A DNA stretch of 39,407 nt from Acholeplasmatales bacterium (GTDB lineage: Bacteria; Bacillota_I; Bacilli_A; Acholeplasmatales; Acholeplasmataceae): the NCBI GenBank assembly GCA_031284585.1, contig JAITXT010000005.1, positions 1 through 39,407 on the forward strand. Direction: 5' to 3'. A program made the translations under genes and the position numbers. Numbering within the stretch: position 1 is the stretch's first letter; the number at the start of each line of letters is the position of its first letter. This document shows, one piece after another, positions 1 to 8,403 of the stretch. The notes under the pieces were generated by a model, which was not told the DNA's origin, searched no databases, and saw only the letters and a list, made by a program, of their open reading frames with translations.

Positions 1-68
1 CTTTCAATCTAATTTTTTTAAGATTTATGATTAAATATTATTTGCATTAAATATCAAAGGAGGTATTT

Positions 69-596
69 ATGAAAAAGTTATTAATTGTGGTTATTTTAAT
101 TTTAATTAATTTGTCATTATTTTCATGCGATTCATTGGACAAGGTTAAAGATGTTGATGATAAATTATCACCTGAACTTACACCTCATTTAAAAAAAGAA
201 AATCCATATTCTGGTAAAGTATTTTTAGATTTAATTGTAAATGTTAAGTCTAAAGTATATATAGATTACTCAAAAGTTATTTCTTCAGAAGTGGAATTAT
301 ATGTTTTCAGTTTACAACATGAAGTTTTAAAAAAATCAAAGATTGTTTTTGAAGATTTTGATTTTAGTGAGGGAAATTTGTTATTTCTCTTTGTTAGGCA
401 GGCATTAGCACATGGAGAAGATGATTTTACATTTGAGAGTCTTGAAGTTTCAGATGGTCATGTAGATATAAACATTAAACTTAGTTTTGAATTTGCTGGT
501 TATGCATTTACATCATATTTATTTATTTTCAATGTACCTAAAGAAGTGAATGATACATATTCTATTTCACACACTTTGATCGGCGTATTAGGATAA
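69..596 (+). CDS. small secreted lipoprotein of unknown function
   Basis: The protein has 175 residues. It opens with two lysines, a hydrophobic stretch of about 15 residues and a lipobox (LFSC, with Cys20 as the lipidation site), so it should be exported and anchored to the outer face of the membrane. The mature part is acidic and probably rich in beta strands; I recognise no domain. The ATG at 69 follows a strong AAAGGAGG ribosome binding site. No partner gene is visible because the window begins just upstream, and what follows is decayed sequence. The lipoprotein call is solid; the function is unknown. Confidence 0.75.
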   Translation: MKKLLIVVILILINLSLFSCDSLDKVKDVDDKLSPELTPHLKKENPYSGKVFLDLIVNVKSKVYIDYSKVISSEVELYVFSLQHEVLKKSKIVFEDFDFSEGNLLFLFVRQALAHGEDDFTFESLEVSDGHVDINIKLSFEFAGYAFTSYLFIFNVPKEVNDTYSISHTLIGVLG

Positions 597-599
597 ATC

Positions 600-650
600 A
601 TGAAAAAGAAAGTTAATATTTTAACTATTATTGTATTTTTTTTGATTTAA
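600..650 (+). pseudogene. possible remnant of a signal or membrane-anchor peptide
   Basis: Four bases after the lipoprotein stop there is an ATG followed by 16 codons reading MKKKVNILTIIVFFLI and then TAA. A lysine-rich start followed by a hydrophobic run is what the first residues of a second secreted or lipoprotein gene look like. The downstream sequence has no open frame. I infer a decayed gene; it could also be a tiny hydrophobic peptide or chance. Confidence 0.3.
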
Positions 651-930
651 ATATATAAATTAATATTTTTAAATTTGGTTTTAAGCAATTTATTATTTTT
701 TTAATGCAAAAATTTATTTTTAACTTAAATAGATCACTAACTAATTAATCTAAATAACTGAATATTTCCAAATATTGATTAAATATATAGATAATTTTTT
801 TGTTAATAGTCTAATTTTTTAATAATTAAAAGAAAAAATATTCTAAAAAATACTCATAAGTCAATTTTAAATATCACTTTAAACTTTAGTAATAATTTTA
901 ATAATGTTATTTAAAAATATTTCTATGATT
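651..930. other. gene-free AT-rich stretch
   Basis: About 280 bases of extremely AT-rich sequence between the lipoprotein region and the EF-G-like gene. I see no sustained open frame, strong hairpin or repeat. With the peptide remnant just before it, it looks like a decayed gene. Its right end leads into the promoter of the EF-G-like gene. Confidence 0.5.
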
Positions 931-933
931 ATT

Positions 934-948
934 TGATATAATTATAAT
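934..948 (+). promoter_or_regulatory. extended -10 promoter for the EF-G-like gene
   Basis: TGATATAAT (TG at 934-935, TATAAT at 937-942) is immediately followed by a second overlapping-register TATAAT at 943-948. No convincing -35 is visible. Transcription would begin near 949-955, giving a leader of about 40 bases that carries the TAGGAGG ribosome binding site. A six-codon frame (MQKRNK) starts at 952 and stops at 972, just before that site; it may be chance. Confidence 0.55.
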
Positions 949-991
949 AGTATGCAAAAAAGAAACAAATAATTAGGAGGAAACATAAAAG

Positions 992-3073
992 ATGAAATCG
1001 TATAAAACGCCTGAAATAAAAAACATTTGCTTATTAGGGCATCAGGGATCAGGTAAAACTACTTTAGTAGAAAGTTTTTTACTACAATCAAAAGCTATTG
1101 AAAAAAAGGGAGAAGTAGAAAAGAAGAATACAGTATCTGATTACTTAGTAGAAGAACAAAATAAACTTGCAAGTCTTTCTATGAGTATCATACCTGTTGA
1201 ATGGAAAAATACTAAAATAAACATTTTAGATGTACCAGGAAGTGATGAATTTCAAGGAGATTTATTTCAATCTTTACAAGTTGTCAAAGGTGCAATCATC
1301 GTTATCGATGGATCTAAAGGGGTAGAAGTAGGTACGGAAAGAGTAATCAAAGAAACTAGAAAGCGTCATATTCCAACAATTATATTTGTAAATAAAATGG
1401 ATAAAGAAAATATTAAACCGAAAGTTTTAGTTGAATCAATTAAAACTTCCCTTGGGAAAAGTGTTGTGGAATTTGCTTACCCATTAGGTCATGATGAGTC
1501 TTTTGATGGATATATTGATGTTCTTACAGCAACCGCTCATGTTTATGATAAAAATGGAACTCATAAAATAGAAGAATTATATCCTGACAAAAAAGAAATA
1601 GTAGAAGAAATTAAAACAAAATTAGTTGAACTAGCTGTTGAAACTGATGAAAAATTAATGGAGTTATATTTTGCTGGTGAAGAAATAACAAAAGAACAAT
1701 TAGGTGCTGGTTTAAAACAAGGTATTATTGATGGAAATATTGTTCCATTATTTGTTGGTTCTGCTTTAAAAGATATTTGTATTGATACATTACTAGATTC
1801 AGTACTAAATTATTTTCCTGCTCCAAATGAACTATCCCCTATCAAAGCAACTACTAATAAAGATGAAGTTATCACCAGAGGTACAGATGATAAAAATCCT
1901 TTTGCAGGTTATGTATTTAAAACAATAGTAGATCCTTTCCTTGGAACATTATCTTTTGTTAAAATTATTTCTGGCACTTTAACAGTTGGTCAAGAAGTTA
2001 TTTTAGGTAATAAAGGTGACTCTAAAAAAATAATGAATTTATTTGGTCTAAGAGGAAAAACACAATTAGATATAGATACTTTTCATGCAGGAGATATTTG
2101 TGCATTATCTAAATTAGAAGGCGTTGAAACCTCTGATACGCTTGCTGATAAATCTTCAGTTATCATTTTTGAGAAAGCTTTTAGACCTACTCCGGTAATA
2201 TATGTTGCTGTAAGACCTAAAAACAAGAATGATGAAGATAAAATTAGTGGAGCACTTCAAAGATTAAATATTGAAGATCCTACTTTTGAAGTAGTTAGAA
2301 ATAAAGAGACTGCTCAACTTTTAATTGGTGGTTCTGGTATGAATCATTTAGGATATATTTTTGATAGAATGAAAACAATGTTCAAAGTTGAAGTAGATAA
2401 TGAACCACAAAAGATAGTTTATCGTGAAACTTTTAAGAAGAAAGTAGATAGTGCCGAAGGAAAGCATAAAAAGCAATCTGGCGGTGCAGGTCAATTTGGT
2501 CACGTATTTATTAGATTTGAACCATCTATTACGGAAGGATATCCAAATAATCTTTGGTTTTCAGAAGAGGTTTTTGGTGGAGCAGTTCCTAGAAACTATT
2601 TTCCTGCTGTTGAAAAAGGATTGATTGAAACTTTTGAACATGGTCCACTTGCTGGTTTCCCTGTTATTAATGTTAAAGCTGTCTTAATTGACGGTTCTTA
2701 CCATCCTGTAGATTCAAATGAACTTTCATTTAAACTTGCTGCCTCACTTGCTTTTAAAAAAGCATGTGAAACATCTAGCCCAACAATTCTAGAACCTATT
2801 TGTAAAGTATTAGTAACGGTAAAAGATCAATATGTTGGAGATGTTATGGGAGATATGAACAAGAGACGTGGTAAAGTTCTTGGTATGAGTCAAAATGAAG
2901 GATTCCAAATAGTTGATTGTGAATGTCCTGAAGCAGAAATTGTAAGTTATGCAATAGATTTAAAAGCTATGACTCAAGGATCTGGTTCTTTCACTAGAGA
3001 ATTTGATAGATATGAAGAAGTTCCTTCATTTATTATTCCTAAGATAGTTGAACAATATAGTAAGAAAGATTAA
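992..3073 (+). CDS. EF-G-like GTPase (EF-G2 type paralogue)
   Basis: A 693-residue translation GTPase with the whole EF-G domain layout. The G domain shows GHQGSGKTT (about residues 16-24), DVPGS (80-84) and NKMD (134-137). The EF-G core domain IV segment GKHKKQSGGAGQFGHV and the C-terminal MGDMNKRRGKVLGM stretch are also present. It matches the EF-G-like branch (as in Thermus EF-G2) rather than the housekeeping factor. The canonical DTPGH motif has Ser84 where the GTPase-activating histidine should be, and the P-loop and switch I differ from fusA. Such paralogues bind the ribosome, but their role is not settled. The start follows TAGGAGG. It is monocistronic between its own promoter and a terminator. 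I am confident of the family, not of the function. Confidence 0.88.
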   Translation: MKSYKTPEIKNICLLGHQGSGKTTLVESFLLQSKAIEKKGEVEKKNTVSDYLVEEQNKLASLSMSIIPVEWKNTKINILDVPGSDEFQGDLFQSLQVVKGAIIVIDGSKGVEVGTERVIKETRKRHIPTIIFVNKMDKENIKPKVLVESIKTSLGKSVVEFAYPLGHDESFDGYIDVLTATAHVYDKNGTHKIEELYPDKKEIVEEIKTKLVELAVETDEKLMELYFAGEEITKEQLGAGLKQGIIDGNIVPLFVGSALKDICIDTLLDSVLNYFPAPNELSPIKATTNKDEVITRGTDDKNPFAGYVFKTIVDPFLGTLSFVKIISGTLTVGQEVILGNKGDSKKIMNLFGLRGKTQLDIDTFHAGDICALSKLEGVETSDTLADKSSVIIFEKAFRPTPVIYVAVRPKNKNDEDKISGALQRLNIEDPTFEVVRNKETAQLLIGGSGMNHLGYIFDRMKTMFKVEVDNEPQKIVYRETFKKKVDSAEGKHKKQSGGAGQFGHVFIRFEPSITEGYPNNLWFSEEVFGGAVPRNYFPAVEKGLIETFEHGPLAGFPVINVKAVLIDGSYHPVDSNELSFKLAASLAFKKACETSSPTILEPICKVLVTVKDQYVGDVMGDMNKRRGKVLGMSQNEGFQIVDCECPEAEIVSYAIDLKAMTQGSGSFTREFDRYEEVPSFIIPKIVEQYSKKD

Positions 3074-3096
3074 AAAAACCCGAAAGGGTTTTTTTA
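3073..3096 (+). terminator. intrinsic terminator, probably bidirectional
   Basis: AAAAAACCC, loop GAAA, then GGGTTTTTT form a perfect hairpin overlapping the end of the EF-G-like stop codon. A runs on the left and T runs on the right mean it can also end the convergent minus-strand gene at 3120. Confidence 0.9.
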
Positions 3097-3119
3097 ATTC
3101 TTTTTATTTATTTCTTTTT

Positions 3120-5054
3120 TTAAATTTTATTAGTTACTAAACGGTATTTTCTATTTTCGAGTAGAGTAAGTTTAATTAGAATGGTTGAAAAGTTATCTTC
3201 AGAGTAGGGGATAATTTCATTATTAAAAACAACATTAGATACTTCTCTAATTTTAATTCTAATTACTCCTTCAATATTTGGTTTCCCATTAATAATATAT
3301 TCACAAGATTTACTGCTTAGAACATTAACAGAAAATATATTATAAGTAGATCCAATAATTGAAAACTCTGGTAATTTATCAAGTGAATTAACTAAATTAA
3401 AAGTATGACTTTTAAAACTTGGATTATTTTGGACTTGAAAAGATTCATTATTCATAAGGGCATATGTTCCCTCTAGTTCAGGAGTATTTAAATTCTTATC
3501 AAAGTTAATTATTATCCTATAACTTCCTCTTGAAAAGATTAGGTAATCTCCAAAAAATTCATCTCTTACTTCATACTTTTTTTTACTTAAAATATCTTTT
3601 ATATCTACGTTTGATTTATTTATTTCTTTGGTTATTAGGAAATATCCATTATCATATTCAGTAAGTGTTTCAGTTGGAAGGGATTCTTTTATATTTAATA
3701 AGTCTAATATTTTATCGTCATTTGCTTCAAGGTCACTTTTTAAAATAATTAAAAGTCCTCTGTTCTTTGTGAAAGAAAGAACTTTTTCTAATGCTATTTC
3801 ATCTAGATTAAGAAAAGTATCTTTATTTATGACAATTAATTTATAAGTTTCTAAATTTTGAACTATATTTTGAGCAAAAATAATATTAGGAAGTAGACCT
3901 TGTTCTAGAATAGGATTAATATATTGATCTTGGAGTAAAGTATAGATCTCTTTTGCGGTATCCACTTTGAAAAAATTTTCTTCATTTAATAAAATAGCGG
4001 CTTTTGGTGGGAAATTATTCTTAGAATTTGAATCAATAACACTCGCATAAGTATTTAGAATGTTATTAGTAAATATATCAAATTTCAAAGATTCTATTTC
4101 GTTTTTTAAAGTATCACTGTCATATTTTTGACTATATATTTTTGTTAAATAGGGAAAAGGATCTATCCCGTAGGCATCTTCCACTATGAGTGAAGATATC
4201 ATTAATCTTAAGTATTTATTTGTTACTTCATCAAAAGAAGTTATTTTGTTACTTAATGAAAATGTATTCGAAATAATGATTCTTTTTTGGGAATTCTTGA
4301 TGAGTTCACTTAAAAACAAATAATCGAGTAGTGGATTAAGAAAAGAATATTTTGACGTATTAGAACTGTTAGCATCCTTTATAACATATCCGTCAATATC
4401 TTTAAATTCATCTAAACTAGAAAGTGGGGAAATAACATTATTTTCTAAATTGTAGTAAATAGAGTTAATAGAAAGATAAATAAAAATAGTACGGTTAAAT
4501 TTTTTAGTGGCATACATTTTTAAGTGACTTGATAAATCTAATATTAGTCTCTTAAGAAGATAGACGCAGAAAGGATATATATTTTTTTCTCTATCTTCAT
4601 CATTAAGATATTCTTTTTGATAGTATTCAAAGTATTCTTTTTGAAAACCAATAGAATTTGTAGCATTCTTATAGAAAAATATATCTTCGAGATATATTTC
4701 TGTAAAACCAAGTCCTATTACTTCTTCTAGTTTTGATTTTAAATAATCAATAAAATCTAAAGTAGGAACGAAAAAATTAATCTTTTTTTCAATTTCACTT
4801 TTTGATTTTTTTATTTTTAGTAACTCAACATCATCTAAATGTTTTATTTTATTAAATTCGCCATCTATATACTCTAAATGATCTTTATATAAAACATTAA
4901 ATGATACACTTACTTCATAGCCTTGTTTTAAGTAAGAATCCTTTCTTTCCTTTAATTTATTTAATCCATATAGGATGGAGTTGTCGAATTTTAAATCTAT
5001 AGACTTTGTAAAAAACATAGTCTCTTTTAATAATCTTTTTGTTTTATTTATCAT
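3120..5054 (-). CDS. large cytoplasmic protein, possibly a degenerate TIM-barrel glycoside hydrolase
   Basis: A 644-residue protein without a signal peptide. The first 330 residues alternate predicted helices and strands in a way that fits a TIM barrel. A segment around residues 115-140 (LGFTEIYLED, then FQKEYFEYYQKEY) resembles the region of GH42-type beta-galactosidases that follows the catalytic strand. Residues of about 350-450 look like a flavodoxin or amidotransferase-like alpha/beta domain (YKLIVINKDTFLN, then FTKNRGLLIILKS), the position of the GH42 trimerisation domain. The C-terminal 150 residues look like a beta sandwich. I cannot identify a catalytic pair, so activity is uncertain. 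ATG follows AAGGGA. The fold assignment is inference; treat it as a protein of unknown function. Confidence 0.45.
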   Translation of the reverse strand: MINKTKRLLKETMFFTKSIDLKFDNSILYGLNKLKERKDSYLKQGYEVSVSFNVLYKDHLEYIDGEFNKIKHLDDVELLKIKKSKSEIEKKINFFVPTLDFIDYLKSKLEEVIGLGFTEIYLEDIFFYKNATNSIGFQKEYFEYYQKEYLNDEDREKNIYPFCVYLLKRLILDLSSHLKMYATKKFNRTIFIYLSINSIYYNLENNVISPLSSLDEFKDIDGYVIKDANSSNTSKYSFLNPLLDYLFLSELIKNSQKRIIISNTFSLSNKITSFDEVTNKYLRLMISSLIVEDAYGIDPFPYLTKIYSQKYDSDTLKNEIESLKFDIFTNNILNTYASVIDSNSKNNFPPKAAILLNEENFFKVDTAKEIYTLLQDQYINPILEQGLLPNIIFAQNIVQNLETYKLIVINKDTFLNLDEIALEKVLSFTKNRGLLIILKSDLEANDDKILDLLNIKESLPTETLTEYDNGYFLITKEINKSNVDIKDILSKKKYEVRDEFFGDYLIFSRGSYRIIINFDKNLNTPELEGTYALMNNESFQVQNNPSFKSHTFNLVNSLDKLPEFSIIGSTYNIFSVNVLSSKSCEYIINGKPNIEGVIRIKIREVSNVVFNNEIIPYSEDNFSTILIKLTLLENRKYRLVTNKI

Positions 5055-5184
5055 ATTATCCCTTTATAATTTTTTAGGTAATTATTAACCATAATTTAAG
5101 GAATAATTATAAAAATATCATTTAATAGATTTATATGTTTGAAAAGATTATTCTTTAGATTACTTCTTGTATTTGTAATGTTTT

Positions 5185-5209
5185 AAAAAAAAGAGTAAAT
5201 TTACCTCTC
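5185..5209 (-). terminator. terminator of the gmk-rpoZ-arsR transcript
   Basis: On the minus strand AGAGGTAAATTTACTCT is followed by eight T. The stem has a bulged G and a short AT-rich loop. It overlaps the arsR stop codon, which places the transcript end right at the last gene. Confidence 0.6.
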
Positions 5210-5494
5210 TTCTTTGACATGTTCTAGACCAACAGTTATTATGTCCTTGACATGCGAATCTAGTAGGGAATAGTAAACATGTTGTTTATCTTTTTCCGAT
5301 TTTACTAGTTTCGCTAATTTAAGGGCTTTTAGTTGATGAGAGACCAAACTTTGGTCTAATTTTAAAGTACTAGCGATTGTTGAAACATCTAATTTTTGGG
5401 CTAGTAGTAGATATAGTATTTCTATTCTAGTTTCGGTGGAGAAACTTTTAAAGAATTCCGCTAATAAAGGTGCATCTTCTTTAGAAAGTCGCAT
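5201..5494 (-). CDS. ArsR/SmtB-family zinc-type metal sensor repressor
   Basis: A 97-residue winged-helix repressor. The recognition helix region (VSTIASTLKLDQSLVSHQLK) and the wing (EKDKQHVYYSL) are typical of the family. The last helix holds D79-x-H81-x10-H92-x2-E95, the exact spacing and residues of the alpha-5 zinc site of SmtB. There are no cysteines, so the alpha-3 arsenic or cadmium site is absent. By family knowledge it should bind DNA as a dimer without metal and release it when Zn2+ or a similar ion binds. It overlaps rpoZ by 14 bases and is transcribed with gmk and rpoZ. Its likely target is the palindrome at 10629-10652 before the zinc-type P-ATPase; that link is inference. Confidence 0.85.
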   Translation of the reverse strand: MRLSKEDAPLLAEFFKSFSTETRIEILYLLLAQKLDVSTIASTLKLDQSLVSHQLKALKLAKLVKSEKDKQHVYYSLLDSHVKDIITVGLEHVKEER

Positions 5495-5690
5495 TAACGT
5501 TTCCTTTAATAATTTCTTCTAAAACGAGACCAACTTTTGAAACGCACTTTGCGTCTTTAATGCTTAAATCATTTTGTTTGAAAGTATCAGCTAATTGCCC
5601 AGCGATCAAGGCAATTTTGTATTTTGAATCAAATTTTTTTAATAATTGGTCTACAGATGGATATCTCATTCCTTCGTTATTTTTTTCCAT
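5481..5690 (-). CDS. rpoZ: RNA polymerase omega subunit
   Basis: A 69-residue protein with the omega signature RYPSVDQLLKKF followed by SKYKIALIAGQLA, where the family usually has ...AGQRA. Omega helps assemble beta-prime into core RNA polymerase. It lies two bases downstream of gmk, the usual Bacillota pairing, and its end overlaps the start of the arsR-type gene. The nearest in-frame ATG before the conserved RYPSVD block gives the M8 alternative; either start keeps the domain whole. Confidence 0.9.
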   Translation of the reverse strand: MEKNNEGMRYPSVDQLLKKFDSKYKIALIAGQLADTFKQNDLSIKDAKCVSKVGLVLEEIIKGNVNATF

Positions 5691-5692
5691 GT

Positions 5693-6313
5693 TTAATCCT
5701 CCTCTAACATCTTTTGATAGTTATTTATTGTTCTTTGGGTCTTTGCGTGCTCAGCTCTAATAATTGCCATAATTTTGTCAGCAGCATTAACCACATCATC
5801 ATTAACTACGATATAATCGTATTTATAAGCGAGTTTAAATTCTCTTTCGGCTTTTGCCATTCTCTCGTTAATGACATCTATTTTCTCAGTGTTTCTATTT
5901 ATTAATCTTTCGTGAAGAGATTTTCTTGACGGAGGAGAAATAAAAATGAACACAGCATCGTTTACCTTCTTTCTAACTTGAAGTGCTCCATCTACTTCTA
6001 TTTCTAGAACGACCTCATTTCCTTTCTCTAATTGTTCGTTTACTTTATCAATCGGAGTTCCATAATAGTTTCCAACAAATTCTGCGTACTCTAGAAATTT
6101 ATTTTCTTTAATTCTTTTAGTAAATTCTTCTCTCGAAATGAAAAAATAATCAACTCCATCTATTTCATTTTCCCTGGGTTTTCTTGTAGTCATGGAAACT
6201 GAATAGACCAAATTATGGTTTTTCATTTCAAATAGTGCTTTTCTAATAGTTCCCTTACCAACTCCTGAAGGTCCTGATATTACTATCAAAAGTCCATTTT
6301 TGTTTAACTTCAA
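5693..6313 (-). CDS. gmk: guanylate kinase
   Basis: Phosphorylates GMP to GDP with ATP. The 206 residues cover the normal length. The P-loop GPSGVGKGT is at about residues 14-22, the GMP-binding segment SVSMTTRKPRENEIDGVDY is at about 39-57, and the lid region follows. It starts on TTG: the minus strand reads AAGGAGGG, six bases, then TTG AAG, and this places the P-loop at the usual distance. First gene of gmk-rpoZ-arsR, divergent from rqcH. A TTG start on an essential nucleotide gene fits modest expression. Confidence 0.95.
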   Translation of the reverse strand: MKLNKNGLLIVISGPSGVGKGTIRKALFEMKNHNLVYSVSMTTRKPRENEIDGVDYFFISREEFTKRIKENKFLEYAEFVGNYYGTPIDKVNEQLEKGNEVVLEIEVDGALQVRKKVNDAVFIFISPPSRKSLHERLINRNTEKIDVINERMAKAEREFKLAYKYDYIVVNDDVVNAADKIMAIIRAEHAKTQRTINNYQKMLEED

Positions 6314-6430
6314 GTAATTCCCTCCTTACTATATACCTAATATTTTACATTTTGTAGCAAGATTTTTCAAGTTAAATGATTTTATTTTATAATTAAGTGA
6401 TATATTAGCTTAAAGGAAGGTTTTATAAGT

Positions 6431-7987
6431 ATGGCTCTTGATGGTTTCTTTATTTATAATTTGATTAACGAACTTAAACCCATACTTCTTGGAAGTAGAT
6501 TAGAAAAAATAAAGTCAATCGATAAAGATAGCTATGTTTTTACTTTTTTTCACTTTCATCAAAAACATTATCTTTATTTATCAATCGCAAGTTCTAGAAA
6601 TCTTCTTTTCTTAGGCCAGGCGGCAAGAGATGAACTTGAAACAGGAATTACTCCTCTTCTAAGACAAAAAATAGAATCTGGAATTTTAACTGATATTTAT
6701 CAATATAAGACTGATAGAGTGATTACTTTTACTTTTACAATTAATGATTATTTTTTAGGTAAGATTAAAAGAGAACTCGTATTTGAAGTAATGGGAAAAT
6801 ATGCTAATCTAATTTTAGTTCAAGATGATATTATTTTAGATGCCGCGAAGAAAAATAAAATTTCTAAAAAAAGGAATACTTTTCCAGGTGAAAAGTTTTA
6901 CTATCTGGAAAGCGATAAAGAACCATTTAATAATATTTCTTATGAAAATATTCTGCGTCCTAAAGATCTAGTTGATAAATATTTAGGTATTTCTCCTTTT
7001 TTAGCAAATTATCTATTTGTTCAAAAAAAACAAGTGGATGAAATAGTTATCAATCCTTGCGTAAATCTTTCTAATAAAGATTTTTATGCTTTTAACCTTT
7101 TTTTAACTGAAAATAATATTAAATATTTAGAATCTCTTTCATCAGTTCAGAACTATAATCTTAATTATCAAAGTAAGAATAAAATTCTATATGAGAAATT
7201 TATTAGTAATAATTTAAAAAAATTATCCGAAAAACTAATTTTATTTGAAAATGAAATAAGTACCCATCAAGAAAATATTGATAAAATATATATTGCTAAC
7301 TACATATATGATAATCTTGATCCTAACTTAAGAGTTTCAGAATTAGTTATTAACGATGAAAAAATATTATTAAATCCACTTAAAAATCTAAATGAAAATG
7401 CTCAAATGATTTATAAACTTTATCATAAAGGAAAAAGTGGATTAAAAATCTTAGAAAATCTAATTGAGGAAACTAAAACTTTAATAAATTATTTTAAATC
7501 ATTAGAATTCGATCTTTCTTATGAAGACTCTATTTTAAGTGAAATTGAAGAATCATTAATTGAACTAGGGTTTAAGCGCAAAGAGAAATTGAAAAGTAAA
7601 AAGAAAAAAGCTCCTAAAATTATAACTATTAAAAGTAATGATTATACAATTCTAGTTGGTAAAAATTCTTTACAAAACGAATATATTACTAGAACTCTTG
7701 GCAATAAAAATGATTTATTTTTCCATGTTAGTAATGCTCATGGGTCTCATGTTTTACTTCAAGGAGAGAAAAATGATACAAGTATTCATAATGCTCTACT
7801 CTTAGCAGGATATTTTAGTGAATTACGTAGTAGCAATAAAGTATCTATTAATTATACACTTTTAAAAAATGTTAAAAGAGTTCCTAAAATTAAATATTTT
7901 TTAGTTACTTTGGAAAATTATATAACAAAAGTAGTTAATCTTGATCTTTCTCTTATAAATGAACTTTTAAGTAATCAAAATAACTAA
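6431..7987 (+). CDS. rqcH: RqcH (NFACT family), ribosome quality control factor
   Basis: A 518-residue Rqc2/NEMF homologue, often annotated as fibronectin-binding protein. It opens with MALDGFFIYNLINEL, the typical NFACT-N start. A helical coiled section runs from about residues 240 to 385, and the C-terminal NFACT-R domain shows NDLFFHVSNAHGSHV and the INYTLLKNVKRVPK stretch. RqcH binds 50S subunits carrying stalled peptidyl-tRNA and recruits Ala-tRNA to add a C-terminal alanine tail. It is somewhat shorter than the Bacillus protein. It faces away from gmk, with AAAGGAAGG ten bases before the ATG and a TGATATATT element near 6402-6410 as a possible promoter. Confidence 0.9.
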   Translation: MALDGFFIYNLINELKPILLGSRLEKIKSIDKDSYVFTFFHFHQKHYLYLSIASSRNLLFLGQAARDELETGITPLLRQKIESGILTDIYQYKTDRVITFTFTINDYFLGKIKRELVFEVMGKYANLILVQDDIILDAAKKNKISKKRNTFPGEKFYYLESDKEPFNNISYENILRPKDLVDKYLGISPFLANYLFVQKKQVDEIVINPCVNLSNKDFYAFNLFLTENNIKYLESLSSVQNYNLNYQSKNKILYEKFISNNLKKLSEKLILFENEISTHQENIDKIYIANYIYDNLDPNLRVSELVINDEKILLNPLKNLNENAQMIYKLYHKGKSGLKILENLIEETKTLINYFKSLEFDLSYEDSILSEIEESLIELGFKRKEKLKSKKKKAPKIITIKSNDYTILVGKNSLQNEYITRTLGNKNDLFFHVSNAHGSHVLLQGEKNDTSIHNALLLAGYFSELRSSNKVSINYTLLKNVKRVPKIKYFLVTLENYITKVVNLDLSLINELLSNQNN

Positions 7988-8040
7988 ATTATAGTAATTT
8001 GAAATTAATCCACTATTATTAATAGGGGTAGTATTAAATA

Positions 8041-8391
8041 ATGTATTGTTTTTCATGTAAAAAAAATGTCAAAAAAAGAATTAATTTAAGTAATCTATTT
8101 GAAAAAGAATATCATTTTATTTGTGAAAATTGTTTTGAGAAATATGAACTTAGGTTAGGTTATGAAGTTATTCCTGGTGACACCTCTGATATTTATCATT
8201 TTTATCTATTTGATGAAAAAATTGATATTGATTCTAATGCATTCTCTTCTTTTTTTCAAAGATATTTAATTACATTTATCAAAAATAAGAATAAAATGAC
8301 AATATTGTGGTATGATTATATTAAAGATGAGGTAGTAAAATTACTAATAAAGTTGGATTTTGGTAATTTGTTTATTATTTCAATCTATTAA
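8041..8391 (+). CDS. zinc-ribbon protein, possible ComFC remnant
   Basis: A 116-residue protein with two CxxC pairs (CFSC at residues 3-6 and CENC at about 28-31) spaced as in the N-terminal zinc finger of the competence protein ComFC. The remainder (from about residue 45) shows no phosphoribosyltransferase motif and I do not recognise it. In many Bacilli comFC lies directly upstream of hpf, and this gene lies 12 bases upstream of hpf, so position and zinc finger together suggest a truncated or diverged ComFC. The ribosome binding site is weak (AGGGG, 13 bases upstream). It could equally be an unrelated small zinc protein. Confidence 0.5.
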   Translation: MYCFSCKKNVKKRINLSNLFEKEYHFICENCFEKYELRLGYEVIPGDTSDIYHFYLFDEKIDIDSNAFSSFFQRYLITFIKNKNKMTILWYDYIKDEVVKLLIKLDFGNLFIISIY

Positions 8392-8403
8392 GGGGAGGGT
8401 ATC

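Noticed and set aside
992-3073. Housekeeping fusA or a tetracycline-resistance TetM-type protein
   Set aside because: The DVPGS and GHQGSGKTT motifs and domain IV pattern match the EF-G2 branch. TetM-type proteins keep the DTPGH motif and have a characteristic domain IV loop.
3628-3846. Plus-strand frame inside the 644-residue minus-strand gene, and similar opposite-strand frames (5560-5760, 5714-5905, 14744-14941, 15971-16237, 16703-16927, 17672-17881, 22428-22712, 24534-24731, 29336-29536, 31500-31760, 32714-32899, 33024-33263)
   Set aside because: All lie inside well-supported genes on the other strand, have no ribosome binding site of note and no recognisable protein features.
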